A stretch of DNA of 64,000 bases from Paracoccus sp. R12_2 (GCF_017744015.1 NZ_JAGHRA010000004.1:62001-126000); one strand, 5' to 3'. Shown: positions 1 to 9,930, counted from the stretch's first letter. Made by a program: numbers and translations. Notes: generated by a model not told the origin, from the sequence alone.

Positions 1-1
1 C

Positions 2-154
2 TGCGGCAAGTGGTTTCTGGCCGCGCGCGACACGGCGAACTTGCAGGTCTATGGCACCTATCGCGCGCAGACCCATACCCCGCCTCAGGATATCGTCGAT
101 GCGATCCGCAAGGTCCGCCCCGACTGGCAGCCAGACTGGAGCCATGCCGAATGA
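2..154 (+). CDS. soxD: Sarcosine oxidase delta subunit, C-terminal part (partial at window edge)
   Basis: The window opens inside this gene; the last 50 codons are present in frame from base 2 and end at TGA 152-154. The visible part contains the family-typical GCGKWF-like start and a run ending PDWQPDW. In heterotetrameric sarcosine oxidase the small delta subunit binds zinc and completes the enzyme that demethylates sarcosine to glycine with tetrahydrofolate. Its stop codon overlaps the start of the alpha-subunit gene (ATGA), as expected for the soxBDAG operon. The name soxD here has no relation to the sulfur-oxidation soxD further on. Identity rests on the tail and the context. Confidence 0.85.
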   Translation, partial: CGKWFLAARDTANLQVYGTYRAQTHTPPQDIVDAIRKVRPDWQPDWSHAE

Positions 155-3078
155 CCCACACGCCTCCTTTTCGTCTGGCCCGTGGCGGCCGCCTGATCGA
201 CCGCGCCTTCCAGATTCCGTTCCGCTTTGACGGGCGGCACCTGCGCGGGCTGCGCGGCGACACGCTGGCCTCGGCGATGCTGGCCAGCGGCCAGATGCTG
301 ATGGGTCGGTCGTTCAAGTATCACCGCCCGCGCGGTCCCGTCGCCTCGGGGGCCGAGGAACCGAACGCCTTGTTCGGTCTGGGGCAGGGCGGCAGGTTCG
401 AACCGAACCAGCGTGCCACCACCACTGCGTTGGTTCCCGGCATGATGCTGCGCAGCCAGAACTGCTGGCCCTCGCTGGATGCCGATATCGGCGCGGTCAA
501 CAACTGGCTGTCGCCGATGCTTCCGGCGGGGTTTTACTACAAGACCTTCATCCATCCGCGCCCGTTCTGGAAACATCTGTTCGAGCCGATCATCCGCCGC
601 AGCGCCGGTCTGGGACGTGCCCCGACCGATCCCGATCCCGATCGCTATGAACAGGCCTATGCGCATTACGATACGGTCGTCGTTGGCGGCGGCATTGCCG
701 GACTGACCGCCGCACGCGAGGCTGCGGAGAAGGGCGGCAAGGTTCTGGTTCTTGAACAGAACCCGGTCTGGGGCGGCCGCACGCCGGTCGATCACAAGGC
801 GGGCGAGGCGACGATCCAGGCGTTGCTGGACGATCTGCGCGGGCGGGCAAATGTCACGCTGCGCCGCAATACGATGGCAACCGGGCTTTACGATCACGGT
901 TATCTTCTGGCGCGAGAGGCGCTGGCCGACCATGATCCGAACCAGGGCATCCCGCGACAGCGCTTGTGGCGGATCCGCGCGGGCCATATCGTCACCGCGA
1001 CCGGGGCGCTGGAACGTCCGCTGGCATTCGCCTGCAACGACGTGCCGGGGGTCATGCTGGCCTCGGCTGTGCGCGATTTCATCGTGGACTATGGCGTTGC
1101 GCCGGGTCAGCGGATCGTGGTCGTGACGAACAACGACGATGCCTATCGCACCGCGCTGATCGCGCAGGATGCCGGGCTGGATGTCACGGTGCTGGACGCC
1201 CGCGACAGCGCCGATGGCGATCTGCCGCAGGCGGCACGCGCGCAGAACATCACCGTGCTGACCGGCAGCGCGATTGCCAAGGTCACGGGCGGTCGCCATG
1301 TCGAAAGCGTCGCGGTCTGCGACCAGAACGGCGAAGGCAAGCATACCGGCACGATCGACTGTGACGTGGTGGCGATGTCGGGCGGCTGGTCGCCGGTCGT
1401 GCATCTTTACAGCCATTGTGGTGGCAAGCTGCTGTGGGACGAGGAACAGGCGATGTTCCGCCCCGACCCGGATCGCCCGCCTCTGGGCGCGGATGGGCGG
1501 GGGAACGTCACCTCGACGGGTGCAGCCAGCGGCGATTTGCGCTGTGCGGGCGATATTGAACGCGCCGAGGGCGCGACCATGCCGGTCTGGTGCATGCCCA
1601 AGAATGCCCCCTACAAGCTGCGGGCGAAGATGTGGCTGGATTATCAGAACGACGTGAAGGTGACCGACGTGCAACTGGCCGCGCGCGAGGGCTATGCCAG
1701 TGTCGAACACACCAAGCGCTACACCACGCTGGGGATGGCCACCGATCAGGGCAAGGTCAGCAATATCAACGGGCTTGCGATCCTGTCGGATGCCTTGAAC
1801 CAGCCGATCCCGCAGACGGGCACGACGACGTTCAGGCCACCTTATACGCCGCTGACACTGGCGACGATCGCCGCCGACGCCCGGGGCGAGGCGTTCCAGC
1901 CGCTGCGCAAGACGCCCCTGCACGCATGGCATGAACGCCACGGCGTGTCGTGGGAGCCGGTCGGCCAATGGCGCCGTCCCTATTGTTACCCCCGCGGGGA
2001 CGAGGATCGTCATGCTGCGGTCAATCGCGAAATCCTGGCGGTGCGTAATTCGGTCGGGACGCTGGATGCGTCGACCCTTGGCAAGATCCTGGTCAAGGGC
2101 CCGGATGCGGGCAAGTTCCTGGACATGATGTACACCAACATGATGTCCAGCCTGCCGGTCGGGAGATGCCGCTATGGCCTGATGTGCAGCGAAAACGGCT
2201 TCCTGATGGATGATGGCGTGGTGGCCCGGCTGTCAGAGGATACCTGGCTATGCCACACGACCACCGGCGGTGCGGACCGGATACATGGCCATATGGAAGA
2301 CTGGCTGCAATGTGAATGGTGGGACTGGCAGGTCTATACCGCCAATGTGACCGAACAATACGCGCAGATCGCCGTGGCCGGCCCGAAGGCGCGCGATCTG
2401 CTGGAACGTCTGCCCGGCAGCATCGATCTGTCGCAGCAGGCATTGCCGTTCATGCAATGGGTCGAAGGCGACATTGCGGGGATGCCGGCACGCATTTACC
2501 GTATCAGCTTTTCGGGCGAACTCAGCTACGAGATCGCGGTGCCGGCCGGGCGCGGCCTTGAATTGTGGGAACGCCTGCAAGAGGCGGGGCGCGATCTGGG
2601 CATCACGCCCTATGGCACCGAGGCGATGCATGTGATGCGTGCGGAAAAGGGCTTCATCATGATCGGGGATGAAACCGATGGCACCATCATCCCCCAGGAT
2701 CTGGGCCTGGACTGGGCGATCAGCAAGAAGAAGTCCGACTATATCGGCAAGCGCGCGCAGTCGCGCAGCCACATGAAGGACGGGGCGCGCTGGCAGCTTG
2801 TCGGGCTGGAAAGCCTGGATGACCGGGTGATCCCGGATGGCGCATTGGCGGTGGATGAGGGCACCAATCCCAACGGGCAGCGCAAGACCCAGGGGCGCGT
2901 GACCTCCAGCTATCATTCTCCGACGCTTGGCCGACCCATCGCGATGGCGCTGGTGCGCCACGGCACCGGCCGGATGGGGCAGGTGCTGGAATTTCCGCTG
3001 CCCTCGGGCGAGGTGCTGAAGGGACGGATCTGCGATCCGGTGTTCTACGACAAGGAAGGGGCACGTCTGAATGGCTGA
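151..3078 (+). CDS. soxA: Sarcosine oxidase alpha subunit
   Basis: 975 residues, normal for the alpha subunit of heterotetrameric sarcosine oxidase. The N-terminal 100 residues form a ferredoxin-like domain that includes the family's GRSFKYHRPRG segment. A dinucleotide-binding VVGGGIAGL motif follows near residue 175. The C-terminal 370 residues are a GcvT-like aminomethyltransferase domain that passes the methylene group to tetrahydrofolate. The ATG at 151 is chosen because it overlaps the delta-subunit stop as ATGA and removes a 47-residue upstream extension with no family resemblance. It lies in an operon with delta upstream and gamma overlapping its 3' end. It is distinct from the sulfur-oxidation soxA at 13.8 kb. 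Confidence 0.96.
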   Translation: MTHTPPFRLARGGRLIDRAFQIPFRFDGRHLRGLRGDTLASAMLASGQMLMGRSFKYHRPRGPVASGAEEPNALFGLGQGGRFEPNQRATTTALVPGMMLRSQNCWPSLDADIGAVNNWLSPMLPAGFYYKTFIHPRPFWKHLFEPIIRRSAGLGRAPTDPDPDRYEQAYAHYDTVVVGGGIAGLTAAREAAEKGGKVLVLEQNPVWGGRTPVDHKAGEATIQALLDDLRGRANVTLRRNTMATGLYDHGYLLAREALADHDPNQGIPRQRLWRIRAGHIVTATGALERPLAFACNDVPGVMLASAVRDFIVDYGVAPGQRIVVVTNNDDAYRTALIAQDAGLDVTVLDARDSADGDLPQAARAQNITVLTGSAIAKVTGGRHVESVAVCDQNGEGKHTGTIDCDVVAMSGGWSPVVHLYSHCGGKLLWDEEQAMFRPDPDRPPLGADGRGNVTSTGAASGDLRCAGDIERAEGATMPVWCMPKNAPYKLRAKMWLDYQNDVKVTDVQLAAREGYASVEHTKRYTTLGMATDQGKVSNINGLAILSDALNQPIPQTGTTTFRPPYTPLTLATIAADARGEAFQPLRKTPLHAWHERHGVSWEPVGQWRRPYCYPRGDEDRHAAVNREILAVRNSVGTLDASTLGKILVKGPDAGKFLDMMYTNMMSSLPVGRCRYGLMCSENGFLMDDGVVARLSEDTWLCHTTTGGADRIHGHMEDWLQCEWWDWQVYTANVTEQYAQIAVAGPKARDLLERLPGSIDLSQQALPFMQWVEGDIAGMPARIYRISFSGELSYEIAVPAGRGLELWERLQEAGRDLGITPYGTEAMHVMRAEKGFIMIGDETDGTIIPQDLGLDWAISKKKSDYIGKRAQSRSHMKDGARWQLVGLESLDDRVIPDGALAVDEGTNPNGQRKTQGRVTSSYHSPTLGRPIAMALVRHGTGRMGQVLEFPLPSGEVLKGRICDPVFYDKEGARLNG

Positions 3079-3589
3079 GGCACTTGCAACCGTCGCCCGG
3101 CTGGACGGGCTGGGCATGATCACGATCCGCGCCGACCTGTCGCGTGCGGGCGATGCCATCGCAGAGGCGGCCGGTCTTGCGATCCCGGACGCGACCCGGA
3201 TCACCACCGATGGCAGCCGCAGTCTTGGCTGGATGTCGCCGGACGAATTGCTATTGATCCTGCCCGCGCAGGAAACGCCTGAGGCCATCGTGGCGCTGGA
3301 ACAGGCGCTGACCGGGGAACACGCGCTGATCGCCGATGTCTCGGACGCACGGGCGGTCTTCGAAGTGATCGGGGATCATGCCAGCGACGTGATCGCCAAG
3401 CTGAGCCCTGCCGATCTTGATGCATTGCCAAAAGATGGGCTGCGCAGATCCCGCGCTGCGCAGACGGCGGCGGCGTTCTGGCGGGTCGATGGCGGCTTTC
3501 GCCTGATCGGTTTTCGCTCGACCGCAGATTATCTGGATCTGGTGCTGCAATCGGCCGCCTGTCCGGGTTCCGGTCTCGCCCCGCGATAA
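3071..3589 (+). CDS. soxG: Sarcosine oxidase gamma subunit
   Basis: 172 residues, the usual size of the gamma subunit. Segments such as SLGWMSPDELLL and the C-terminal GFRSTADYLDLVLQ are typical of SoxG and of the related GcvT-like fold. The start ATG lies within the last codons of the alpha gene (8-base overlap), which indicates translational coupling in one sarcosine oxidase operon. The subunit helps assemble the alpha-beta complex and bind folate. It ends the operon: a clear intrinsic terminator follows 47 bases after the stop. Confidence 0.93.
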   Translation: MAEALATVARLDGLGMITIRADLSRAGDAIAEAAGLAIPDATRITTDGSRSLGWMSPDELLLILPAQETPEAIVALEQALTGEHALIADVSDARAVFEVIGDHASDVIAKLSPADLDALPKDGLRRSRAAQTAAAFWRVDGGFRLIGFRSTADYLDLVLQSAACPGSGLAPR

Positions 3590-3636
3590 GCCCTCGCATT
3601 GGGAACAGATCCTTTGGGGAAATTCGCCCGCAGGTC

Positions 3637-3661
3637 AAAAGGGGCAGGATAGCCCCTTTTT
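3637..3661 (+). terminator. Rho-independent terminator of the sarcosine oxidase operon
   Basis: AAAAGGGGC, a six-base loop and GCCCCTTTTT form a perfect hairpin with a T tract, 47 bases past the soxG stop. The A run on the other side makes it potentially bidirectional, but no minus-strand gene ends here. Confidence 0.85.
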
Positions 3662-3764
3662 CTGTCACGGTTCAGGAACCCGCCCCGCCCCCTTGCGTTG
3701 ACCCCGCGAATGCGGGACTGTGCGCCCGACCCGCAAGCTCAACCCTTTCAGAAAGGAGAGGAAA

Positions 3765-4364
3765 ATGGCTTTTACCCTTCCCGATCTTCCCTATGCACAT
3801 GACGCTCTGGCAGACGCAGGCATGTCCAAGGAGACGCTGGAATATCACCACGACAAGCACCACAATGCCTATGTCGAGAAGCTGAACGAGCTGATCTCGG
3901 GCACCGAGTGGGAAGGCAAGTCGCTGGAAGATATCATCAAGGGCACCTACCAAAAGGGTGCCGTGGCGCAGAACGGAATTTTCAACAATGCCAGCCAGCA
4001 CTGGAACCACAGCCAGTTCTGGGAAATGATGAGCCCGAATGGCGGTGAAATTCCCTCCACGCTGGTCGAGGCACTGAGCGAGAATTTCGGCTCGGTGGAT
4101 GAGTTCAAGAAACAGTTCGCGGCCAAGGGTGGCGGACAGTTCGGTTCGGGCTGGGCGTGGCTGGTCAAGAACGCCGACGGTTCCCTGGAAATCACCTCGA
4201 CCGAGAACGGCGTCAATCCGCTTTGCTTTGGGCAGACCGCCCTGCTGGGTTGCGATGTGTGGGAGCACAGCTACTACATCGATTTCCGCAACGCGCGCCC
4301 GAAATACCTGTCGAACTTCCTCGACAATCTGGTGAACTGGGAAAACGTCGCGTCGCGCATGTAA
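3765..4364 (+). CDS. sodB: Superoxide dismutase, Fe/Mn type
   Basis: 199 residues, typical for cytoplasmic Fe/Mn superoxide dismutase, which converts superoxide to hydrogen peroxide and oxygen. The metal ligands are visible: His in HHDKHHNAYV, His in the NASQHWNHSQFW region, and Asp and His in DVWEHSYY. The glutamine before HWNH favours the iron-type (SodB) subgroup, but metal choice cannot be settled by motif. The start at 3765 has a strong AAAGGAGAG Shine-Dalgarno sequence just upstream; a longer reading from 3720 would add 15 unrelated residues. It is a single gene, bounded by terminators on both sides. Confidence 0.95.
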   Translation: MAFTLPDLPYAHDALADAGMSKETLEYHHDKHHNAYVEKLNELISGTEWEGKSLEDIIKGTYQKGAVAQNGIFNNASQHWNHSQFWEMMSPNGGEIPSTLVEALSENFGSVDEFKKQFAAKGGGQFGSGWAWLVKNADGSLEITSTENGVNPLCFGQTALLGCDVWEHSYYIDFRNARPKYLSNFLDNLVNWENVASRM

Positions 4365-4406
4365 GCTGCGATAGCTGACGGAACCACAAGCCCGTCACCG
4401 AAAAGG

Positions 4407-4436
4407 AAAAGCCTGCCGCTGTCGCGGCAGGCTTTT
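4407..4436 (+). terminator. Rho-independent terminator after sodB
   Basis: AAAAGCCTGCCGC, loop TGTC, GCGGCAGGCTTTT: a long perfect stem flanked by A and T runs. It sits between sodB (plus) and the RTX-repeat gene (minus), which end facing each other, so it can serve both. Confidence 0.88.
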
Positions 4437-4475
4437 CAATTGAGACCGGACGGTTCTGGAAGAGCGACCCGAAGA

Positions 4476-5426
4476 CTAGGCCTCCTCACTCTCGTCCTCA
4501 TCCTCGCTTTCGGGCGATGGGGTTTCTATTTCAATCGGATCACCTGACCCGGCACCAACAACGCGCAGCACCTCGACCCCATCGACCGAGATCAGCCTGT
4601 CGGCGCCATCTTCGCTGATATTCTGGCTAATCTCGGGTGGTGTCTCGCCGGCCCCGGTCGGGTCAAGATGCAGCGTGATCACGTCTTCTTCCGGATTGTA
4701 GTCGGTGATGGTGCGAACACCGTCATCGTGATCGCCGCGGTGATCGACCGCAAATTCGTCCGCGCCTTCGCCACCGGAGCCGATGTCGTCCATGCCCAGC
4801 CACAGCACGTCATCGCCCTCGCCACCGTCCAGGATATCGGGACCGTCCTCATCTGCCTCGGTCGCATTGCGCGCCGCCGCGCGATCTTCGGCGAGGCCGG
4901 ACAGAGTGTCGTCACCGTCCCCGCCTGCCAGCGAATCAGGTCCGATACCCCCGATCAGCACGTCGTTTCCGGCGCCGCCGTCCAGAAAATCGTTCTGGCC
5001 GCTGCCGTCCAACGTATCGTCACCCGCGTCGCCGAACACGGAATCCGTGCCCAGGCCGGCTGACACCGCGTCGTCTCCGTCGCCGGCACGGATGGTGTCG
5101 ATGCCGACCCGTGCGTCGATCTGGTCATCGCCTGCGCCGCCAAGGATATAGTCGCTGTCGCGGGACCCGGTGATGGTGTCGTCGCCGTCAAGCCCGGCCA
5201 TGGCTGTCGGGGTTTCGTCGCCCGCTGTCAGCATGTCGGCGTCCTCGGTGCCGATGGCGGAGGCGCGGAATCTGTCCACGTCGAAATCGTCCAGTCCGCC
5301 GAACGGAGAATCGTCCACATCGATTCTGTCGTCGTCATCATCGTTGTGCAGGATGAAGGCTGTTGCCATGACGCCGCCGAACAGCAACCACCAAGACATC
5401 AACTCGAACATGTACCCCGTGAACAT
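4476..5426 (-). CDS. Membrane-anchored RTX-type calcium-binding repeat protein, function unknown
   Basis: 316 residues. Residues 5-26 form one strongly hydrophobic helix (SWWLLFGGVMATAFIL core), followed by an aspartate run and then about nine glycine/aspartate nonapeptide repeats of the GGxGxDxLxGG kind from roughly residue 80 to 220. These repeats form a calcium-filled beta roll in RTX proteins. The last 20 residues are Glu/Asp-rich. The start at 5426 is preceded by AAGGGGA at good spacing; the reading could extend to 5525 but without an RBS. Classical RTX exoproteins lack an N-terminal helix and use type I secretion, so this one is probably tethered to the inner membrane or uses the helix as an export signal. 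No secretion genes are adjacent. Role unknown. Confidence 0.75.
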   Translation of the reverse strand: MFTGYMFELMSWWLLFGGVMATAFILHNDDDDDRIDVDDSPFGGLDDFDVDRFRASAIGTEDADMLTAGDETPTAMAGLDGDDTITGSRDSDYILGGAGDDQIDARVGIDTIRAGDGDDAVSAGLGTDSVFGDAGDDTLDGSGQNDFLDGGAGNDVLIGGIGPDSLAGGDGDDTLSGLAEDRAAARNATEADEDGPDILDGGEGDDVLWLGMDDIGSGGEGADEFAVDHRGDHDDGVRTITDYNPEEDVITLHLDPTGAGETPPEISQNISEDGADRLISVDGVEVLRVVGAGSGDPIEIETPSPESEDEDESEEA

Positions 5427-5569
5427 CGTGACAGTCCCCTTGTTTCCTCGCGTCTCGCACATCCGGCCGCCAGTGGCGTGGTTCGATGAACCGGGCGTCG
5501 CGGCATTGGCAATCCCACTCTGCACGGTATAAGACTGCCTGCGAAAGAAAAACTGCGGATTTTGCGGCG

Positions 5570-6238
5570 ATGGCCAATCAGAACGACAGCTTCATCGACG
5601 AGGTGACCGAGGATCTTCGGCGCGACAGGCTGTTCGGCCTTTACCGGCGCTATGGCTGGATCGCGCTGGCGCTGATCCTGCTGCTGGTCATCGGTGTCAG
5701 CTGGTATGAATACGATCAGGCCCGGCAGCGTGCCGACGCCGAGGCGTGGGGCGACGCCGTGCTGACGGCCGAATCGTCGGAAGATCCGGCGGCACTGCTG
5801 GCCGTCGATACAGACGGATCACAGGGGCGCGAGGCGTTGTCTGCGCTGCTGGCGGCTTCGGGCTGGGTCCGCGACGGCGGCAATGACGCGGCGGCCGAAG
5901 CGCTGCGGGGCGTCGCCGGCGCCGAGGCGCAGGATTCCGTGCTGCACGATCTGGCCGAGTTGAAGCTGGTCATGCTGAACGGGTCGCAAATGGATCCGTC
6001 CGAACGGGACGCGATTCTGGCGCGGCTGTCACGATCCGGTGCGCCGTTCGAACTGCTGGCGCTGGAACAGAAGGCCGTCGCGTTGATCGAGGCGGGGCGG
6101 ACCGATGACGCGATCACGCTGATCCGGCAGATTCAGCAGAAGGATGGCCTCAGCGAAGCCTTGCGTCGCCGCCTCTCCGAGATGATGATCGCGCTTGGGG
6201 TCGAGCCCGAGCCGACCGACAGCATGCAAGCCGGCTGA
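5570..6238 (+). CDS. YfgM-like tetratricopeptide membrane protein
   Basis: 222 residues. The start region DSFIDEVTEDLRRDRLF is followed by one transmembrane helix (about 29-45) and a periplasmic helical region resembling TPR_21/YfgM. In enterobacteria YfgM sits at the SecYEG translocon and assists periplasmic chaperones, and its gene is next to bamB and der; the same order occurs here. The ATG at 5570 was chosen because the conserved N-terminal segment begins there; there is no obvious Shine-Dalgarno sequence. Function is inferred from family and context. Confidence 0.82.
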   Translation: MANQNDSFIDEVTEDLRRDRLFGLYRRYGWIALALILLLVIGVSWYEYDQARQRADAEAWGDAVLTAESSEDPAALLAVDTDGSQGREALSALLAASGWVRDGGNDAAAEALRGVAGAEAQDSVLHDLAELKLVMLNGSQMDPSERDAILARLSRSGAPFELLALEQKAVALIEAGRTDDAITLIRQIQQKDGLSEALRRRLSEMMIALGVEPEPTDSMQAG

Positions 6239-6281
6239 CAGATAAGCCCGGCCAACGACGAACGACGAGGGAGAGGCGCGC

Positions 6282-7610
6282 ATGACCGCCACGCTGCGAC
6301 TGACCATGACCCTTGCGGCCGCCCTGAGCCTGTCGGCCTGCGGCGACCGCGAAGTGATCCTGCCCGGTGAAAGGCTGGACCCGCTGGCCGTCACTTCGCC
6401 GGACGGGCCGGCCGTCGAAGGGGCTGCTCCGGTCAGCTCTACCGCGTTGTCGCTGGCGGCACCGCGCGCGAACGCCGAGTGGACCCATCGCGGCGGAAAC
6501 GCCGCCCATCAGCCCGGACACGTCGCGCTAAGCGGCGGCGGAACGACACGGATCTGGTCATCGGGAATAGGTCAGGGCAATGATCGCCGTCATCGCATCG
6601 CCGCCGATCCCATCGTGGGCGGGGGCCGTGTCTTCACGCTGGACAGTCGTGCAAGGGTGACGGCCAGCGCCCTGTCCGGCGGTACCGCCTGGAGCACCGA
6701 CATCACCCCGGTCCGCGAGAACGGCAACAGCGCATCCGGCGGTGGTCTGGCCTATGAAGGCGGTCGGGTCTTCGTGACCACCGGCTTCGGCGAGCTGGTC
6801 GCACTGGATGCCGCCTCGGGGCAGGTGCTGTGGCGTCAACGGGTGGACGCGCCGATCGGTGGCGGTCCCGCCGTCGCGAACGGTGTCGTCTATACGGTCG
6901 CGCGCAACAATGTCGGATGGGCGGTTCGTGCCGCCGACGGCAAGGTGCTTTGGCAGACCGCCGGAACGCGGTCCAGCTCTGGCGTGATGGGCGTGGCGGT
7001 TCCTGCGGTTCAGGGCAATACCGTGATCTTCCCGTTCTCGTCGGGGCAGCTTATGGCGGCGGACACGCAGTCCGGCGCGACGCTGTGGACAGCGCAGGTT
7101 GCTGGCAGCCGTATCGGTCGTGCGATCACCTGGGTGCGTGACATGACCGGGGATCCGGTCATTTCTGGCGGTGCTGTTTATGGGGGAACGTCTTCCGGGC
7201 GCATCAATGCGGTCGAGATGGGCAGTGGCGTCGAGGCCTGGTCCGCCAAGGACGGCGCGAACAGCCCCGTCACGGTCGCCGGTGGATCGGTCTTTGCGGT
7301 CAACGACCAGGCGCAGTTGATCCGGCTTGATGCCGCAACGGGCGGGGTCATCTGGCGGGTCGATCTGCCCTATTACACCGATGAGAAGATCAAGAAGCAG
7401 GATCGCATCTATGGCCATTACGGGCCTGTGCTGGCCAGCGGTCGTCTGTTTGTTGCCTCCTCTGACGGGGTCTTGCGCGCCTTCGATCCAGCCTCGGGCG
7501 GCTTGGTCGGTCAGGCTGCAATCCCGGGCGGCGCGGCATCGGCCCCGGTGGTCGCCGGTCAAACCCTGTTCGTGCTGTCGCGCGACGGCCAGTTGCACGC
7601 CTTCAGATGA
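6282..7610 (+). CDS. bamB: Outer membrane protein assembly factor BamB (lipoprotein)
   Basis: 442 residues. The N-terminus is a lipoprotein signal with lipobox LSAC (Cys around residue 20). The rest is a PQQ-enzyme-like beta propeller: repeated blades contain segments such as [15 protein letters not shown] and [13 protein letters not shown]. BamB is the propeller partner of BamA in beta-barrel insertion at the outer membrane. A GAGGGAGAGG ribosome site precedes the ATG. The stop overlaps the der start (ATGA), and yfgM-like lies 43 bases upstream, which makes one operon. The order yfgM-bamB-der is conserved in many proteobacteria. Confidence 0.92.
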   Translation: MTATLRLTMTLAAALSLSACGDREVILPGERLDPLAVTSPDGPAVEGAAPVSSTALSLAAPRANAEWTHRGGNAAHQPGHVALSGGGTTRIWSSGIGQGNDRRHRIAADPIVGGGRVFTLDSRARVTASALSGGTAWSTDITPVRENGNSASGGGLAYEGGRVFVTTGFGELVALDAASGQVLWRQRVDAPIGGGPAVANGVVYTVARNNVGWAVRAADGKVLWQTAGTRSSSGVMGVAVPAVQGNTVIFPFSSGQLMAADTQSGATLWTAQVAGSRIGRAITWVRDMTGDPVISGGAVYGGTSSGRINAVEMGSGVEAWSAKDGANSPVTVAGGSVFAVNDQAQLIRLDAATGGVIWRVDLPYYTDEKIKKQDRIYGHYGPVLASGRLFVASSDGVLRAFDPASGGLVGQAAIPGGAASAPVVAGQTLFVLSRDGQLHAFR

Positions 7611-9091
7611 GTTTCACCCTCGCCATCGTTGGCCGGCCGAATGTCGGTAAATCAAGCCTTTTCAACCGTCTGGTTGGGAAACGTCTGGCGCTGGTCGATG
7701 ATCAGCCCGGCGTCACTCGTGACCTGCGTGAAGGCGCCGGTCGTCTGGGCGACCTGCGCTTTATCGTGATCGACAGCGCCGGCCTTGAAATGGCCGATGA
7801 CGACAGCCTGCAGGGACGCATGCGCCGGCTGACCGAACGCGCGGTGGACGAGGCCGATATCTGCCTGTTCGTGATCGATGCGCGGGTGGGCGTCACGGCG
7901 GCAGACGAATATTTCGCCGAAATCCTGCGCCGCCGCGCCCGCCATGTCATTCTGGCCGCCAACAAGGCCGAAGGACGCGCGGGCGAAGACGGCGCGATGG
8001 AGGCCTTTTCTCTGGGCCTGGGAGAGCCGCTGCGGATCTCGGCCGAGCATGGCGAGGGGATGGACGACCTGTATCGCGTCTTGGTGCCGTTGTCCGATGC
8101 GGTAGAGGCCGCGCGCCCGGCGCCGGTCGCCGCCGAAACCGACGTGGATCTGACCGAAGCCGAGGCCGAGGCGGGCGAGGGCGCAGAGGACTGGCGCCCC
8201 TCGGCCGCGCGACCGCTGCAACTGGCCGTGATCGGGCGGCCGAACGCGGGAAAATCCACACTGATCAACCGGATCATCGGCGAGGATCGGCTGCTGACCG
8301 GTCCCGAGGCCGGGATCACCCGCGATTCGATCAGTGTCACGACCGACTTCATGGGCACGCCCATGCGGATCTTCGACACCGCCGGGATGCGCAAACGGGC
8401 GCGCGTCACCGACAAGGTCGAGAAATTGTCGGTGGCGGACGGTCTGCGTGCTGTGCGCTTTGCCGAAGTTGTCGTCGTGCTGCTGGATGTCGCCATCCCG
8501 TTCGAGCAGCAGGATCTGCGGATCGCCGATTTCGCCGAATCCGAAGGCAGGGCCGTCGTCGTCGCCGCCAACAAGTGGGATCTGGAGGACGACAAGCCGC
8601 ACAAGCTGAACGAACTGCGCGCAAGTTTCGAAAAGCTTCTGCCGCAGTTGAAAGGCGCGCCTCTGGTCACGGTCTCGGCGCGGACCGGCAAGGGGCTGGA
8701 TCGGTTGCATGCCGCGGTGCTGAAGGCGCACGATGTCTGGAACCGCCGCGTGTCCACCGCCAAGCTGAACCGCTGGCTGGAGGCGATGACCGAAAGCCAC
8801 CCACCGCCCGCGCCGGGTGGGCGGAGGATTCGCCTGCGTTACATGACCCAGGTCAAGACCCGTCCGCCTGCATTCATCGTCAAGGCGACCCATACCGACA
8901 AGCTGCCGGACAGCTATCAGCGCTATCTTGTCAATGGCTTGCGCGAGGATTTTGATATGCCGGGCACGCCGATCCGGCTGTTCTTCCGCGATCAGGGCGG
9001 CGACAACCCGTATCGCCACAAAGCCACGAAGATCAGCCAGTCGGGCGCGTTGTCCAAACACAAGAACCGCCAGCGACCCAAAGGGGGCTGA
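7607..9091 (+). CDS. der: Ribosome biogenesis GTPase Der (EngA)
   Basis: 494 residues with two tandem GTPase domains, the hallmark of Der: P-loops GRPNVGKSS near residue 9 and GRPNAGKST near residue 210, G3 motifs DSAGLE and DTAGMR, G4 motifs NKAE and NKWD. The C-terminal KH-like domain follows. The protein acts in 50S subunit maturation. Between the two domains is an Ala/Glu-rich linker (about residues 170-200), common in alphaproteobacteria. Its ATG overlaps the bamB stop. The first G4 motif reads NKAE rather than NKxD, a variant found in many Der proteins. Confidence 0.97.
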   Translation: MSFTLAIVGRPNVGKSSLFNRLVGKRLALVDDQPGVTRDLREGAGRLGDLRFIVIDSAGLEMADDDSLQGRMRRLTERAVDEADICLFVIDARVGVTAADEYFAEILRRRARHVILAANKAEGRAGEDGAMEAFSLGLGEPLRISAEHGEGMDDLYRVLVPLSDAVEAARPAPVAAETDVDLTEAEAEAGEGAEDWRPSAARPLQLAVIGRPNAGKSTLINRIIGEDRLLTGPEAGITRDSISVTTDFMGTPMRIFDTAGMRKRARVTDKVEKLSVADGLRAVRFAEVVVVLLDVAIPFEQQDLRIADFAESEGRAVVVAANKWDLEDDKPHKLNELRASFEKLLPQLKGAPLVTVSARTGKGLDRLHAAVLKAHDVWNRRVSTAKLNRWLEAMTESHPPPAPGGRRIRLRYMTQVKTRPPAFIVKATHTDKLPDSYQRYLVNGLREDFDMPGTPIRLFFRDQGGDNPYRHKATKISQSGALSKHKNRQRPKGG

Positions 9092-9099
9092 TCGCTGGC

Positions 9100-9858
9100 T
9101 TAGCTTGCGGCGCGGATCAGCGCGGCGGTCATGGCGGTAATCCCAAGGATCGCCGCCAGCGCCGCCATCGGCGCGGTTCCCATCGTGGTCGCGGCAAGTC
9201 CGCAGAACGCCCAGATCAGCGCGACGGAATAGCTGAAGCTGCGTCCCAGCCTGTGCTGGACCGCCATACCCATGATCGCCGCCGGCAGTATGGCAACAAT
9301 CGCGGTCTGGCTTATCCCCAAGCTGGCTTGCTCTGCGATGACGGCAGCCAGCGAGGCGGCGGCCAGACCGGTGCTCCATCCTGCCAGAAAACCGATCGCG
9401 GGCCGGTGCTGGTTTGATGCGCGAACCGATGCGACTGTTGCGCTGATCGCTGTCAGGATGGCGCAAACGGCCGCGATCAGCGGTTCCTGACCGTCCAGCC
9501 AAGGCCACAATGCGCCCCCGATCAGCGCCAGGGCAAGTGCCGGACAAACGCCATGTCCGCCACGCCGCTTCCTTGCAGGCGATTCAATAACCTCTCCGCC
9601 TGCGTCAAGCAGAACCAGCAGGAACAGGACGACCAGAAGCGCCCACATCACGGGATTTTCCGGACGCAGATACAGGTGCTGGATCAGGTCCGAGGAGGTT
9701 CGCCCCGCGAGGTCGGGTGACAGCGACGTCAGCGCACCGCCCGAACCGTAGGTTTCCTCCAGTCGGGGCAGGCCACGCGAATGCATCACGACCGCCAGGC
9801 CACTGGCGACAAAGCCAGTGGCGATCAGGATATGCGTGATGTGGCCAGCGCGAGACAT
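9100..9858 (-). CDS. Unknown multi-pass membrane protein
   Basis: 252 residues, not recognised. Several hydrophobic segments are visible: residues 8-25, a long one near 75-90 (VMWALLVVLFLLVLLD), and Ala-rich helices through the C-terminal half, giving perhaps seven membrane spans. There is no catalytic motif. The ATG at 9858 is preferred to an in-frame TTG at 9867; neither has a clear Shine-Dalgarno sequence. It converges on der with only 8 bases between the stops and shares its strand with serS. Proteins of this kind are common but uncharacterised in Rhodobacteraceae; function cannot be given. Confidence 0.6.
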   Translation of the reverse strand: MSRAGHITHILIATGFVASGLAVVMHSRGLPRLEETYGSGGALTSLSPDLAGRTSSDLIQHLYLRPENPVMWALLVVLFLLVLLDAGGEVIESPARKRRGGHGVCPALALALIGGALWPWLDGQEPLIAAVCAILTAISATVASVRASNQHRPAIGFLAGWSTGLAAASLAAVIAEQASLGISQTAIVAILPAAIMGMAVQHRLGRSFSYSVALIWAFCGLAATTMGTAPMAALAAILGITAMTAALIRAAS

Positions 9859-9930
9859 ACAGGCCAACGCAGCACGGTGGCCTTAGGTTTCGGATATCGT
9901 CGTCGTCGCCGAGGCGGGCCCGACAAGGCC

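Noticed and set aside
85..2013. 642-codon minus-strand open frame opposite sarcosine oxidase alpha
   Set aside because: Shadow frame; the plus-strand gene has complete family motifs.
4700..5250. Tandem DNA repeats suggesting a CRISPR or satellite
   Set aside because: The periodic pattern comes from the RTX protein repeats; unit sequences vary and no spacers exist. No CRISPR array was seen in the window.
7652..9547. 631-codon minus-strand open frame opposite der
   Set aside because: Antisense shadow of der running into the neighbouring membrane-protein gene.
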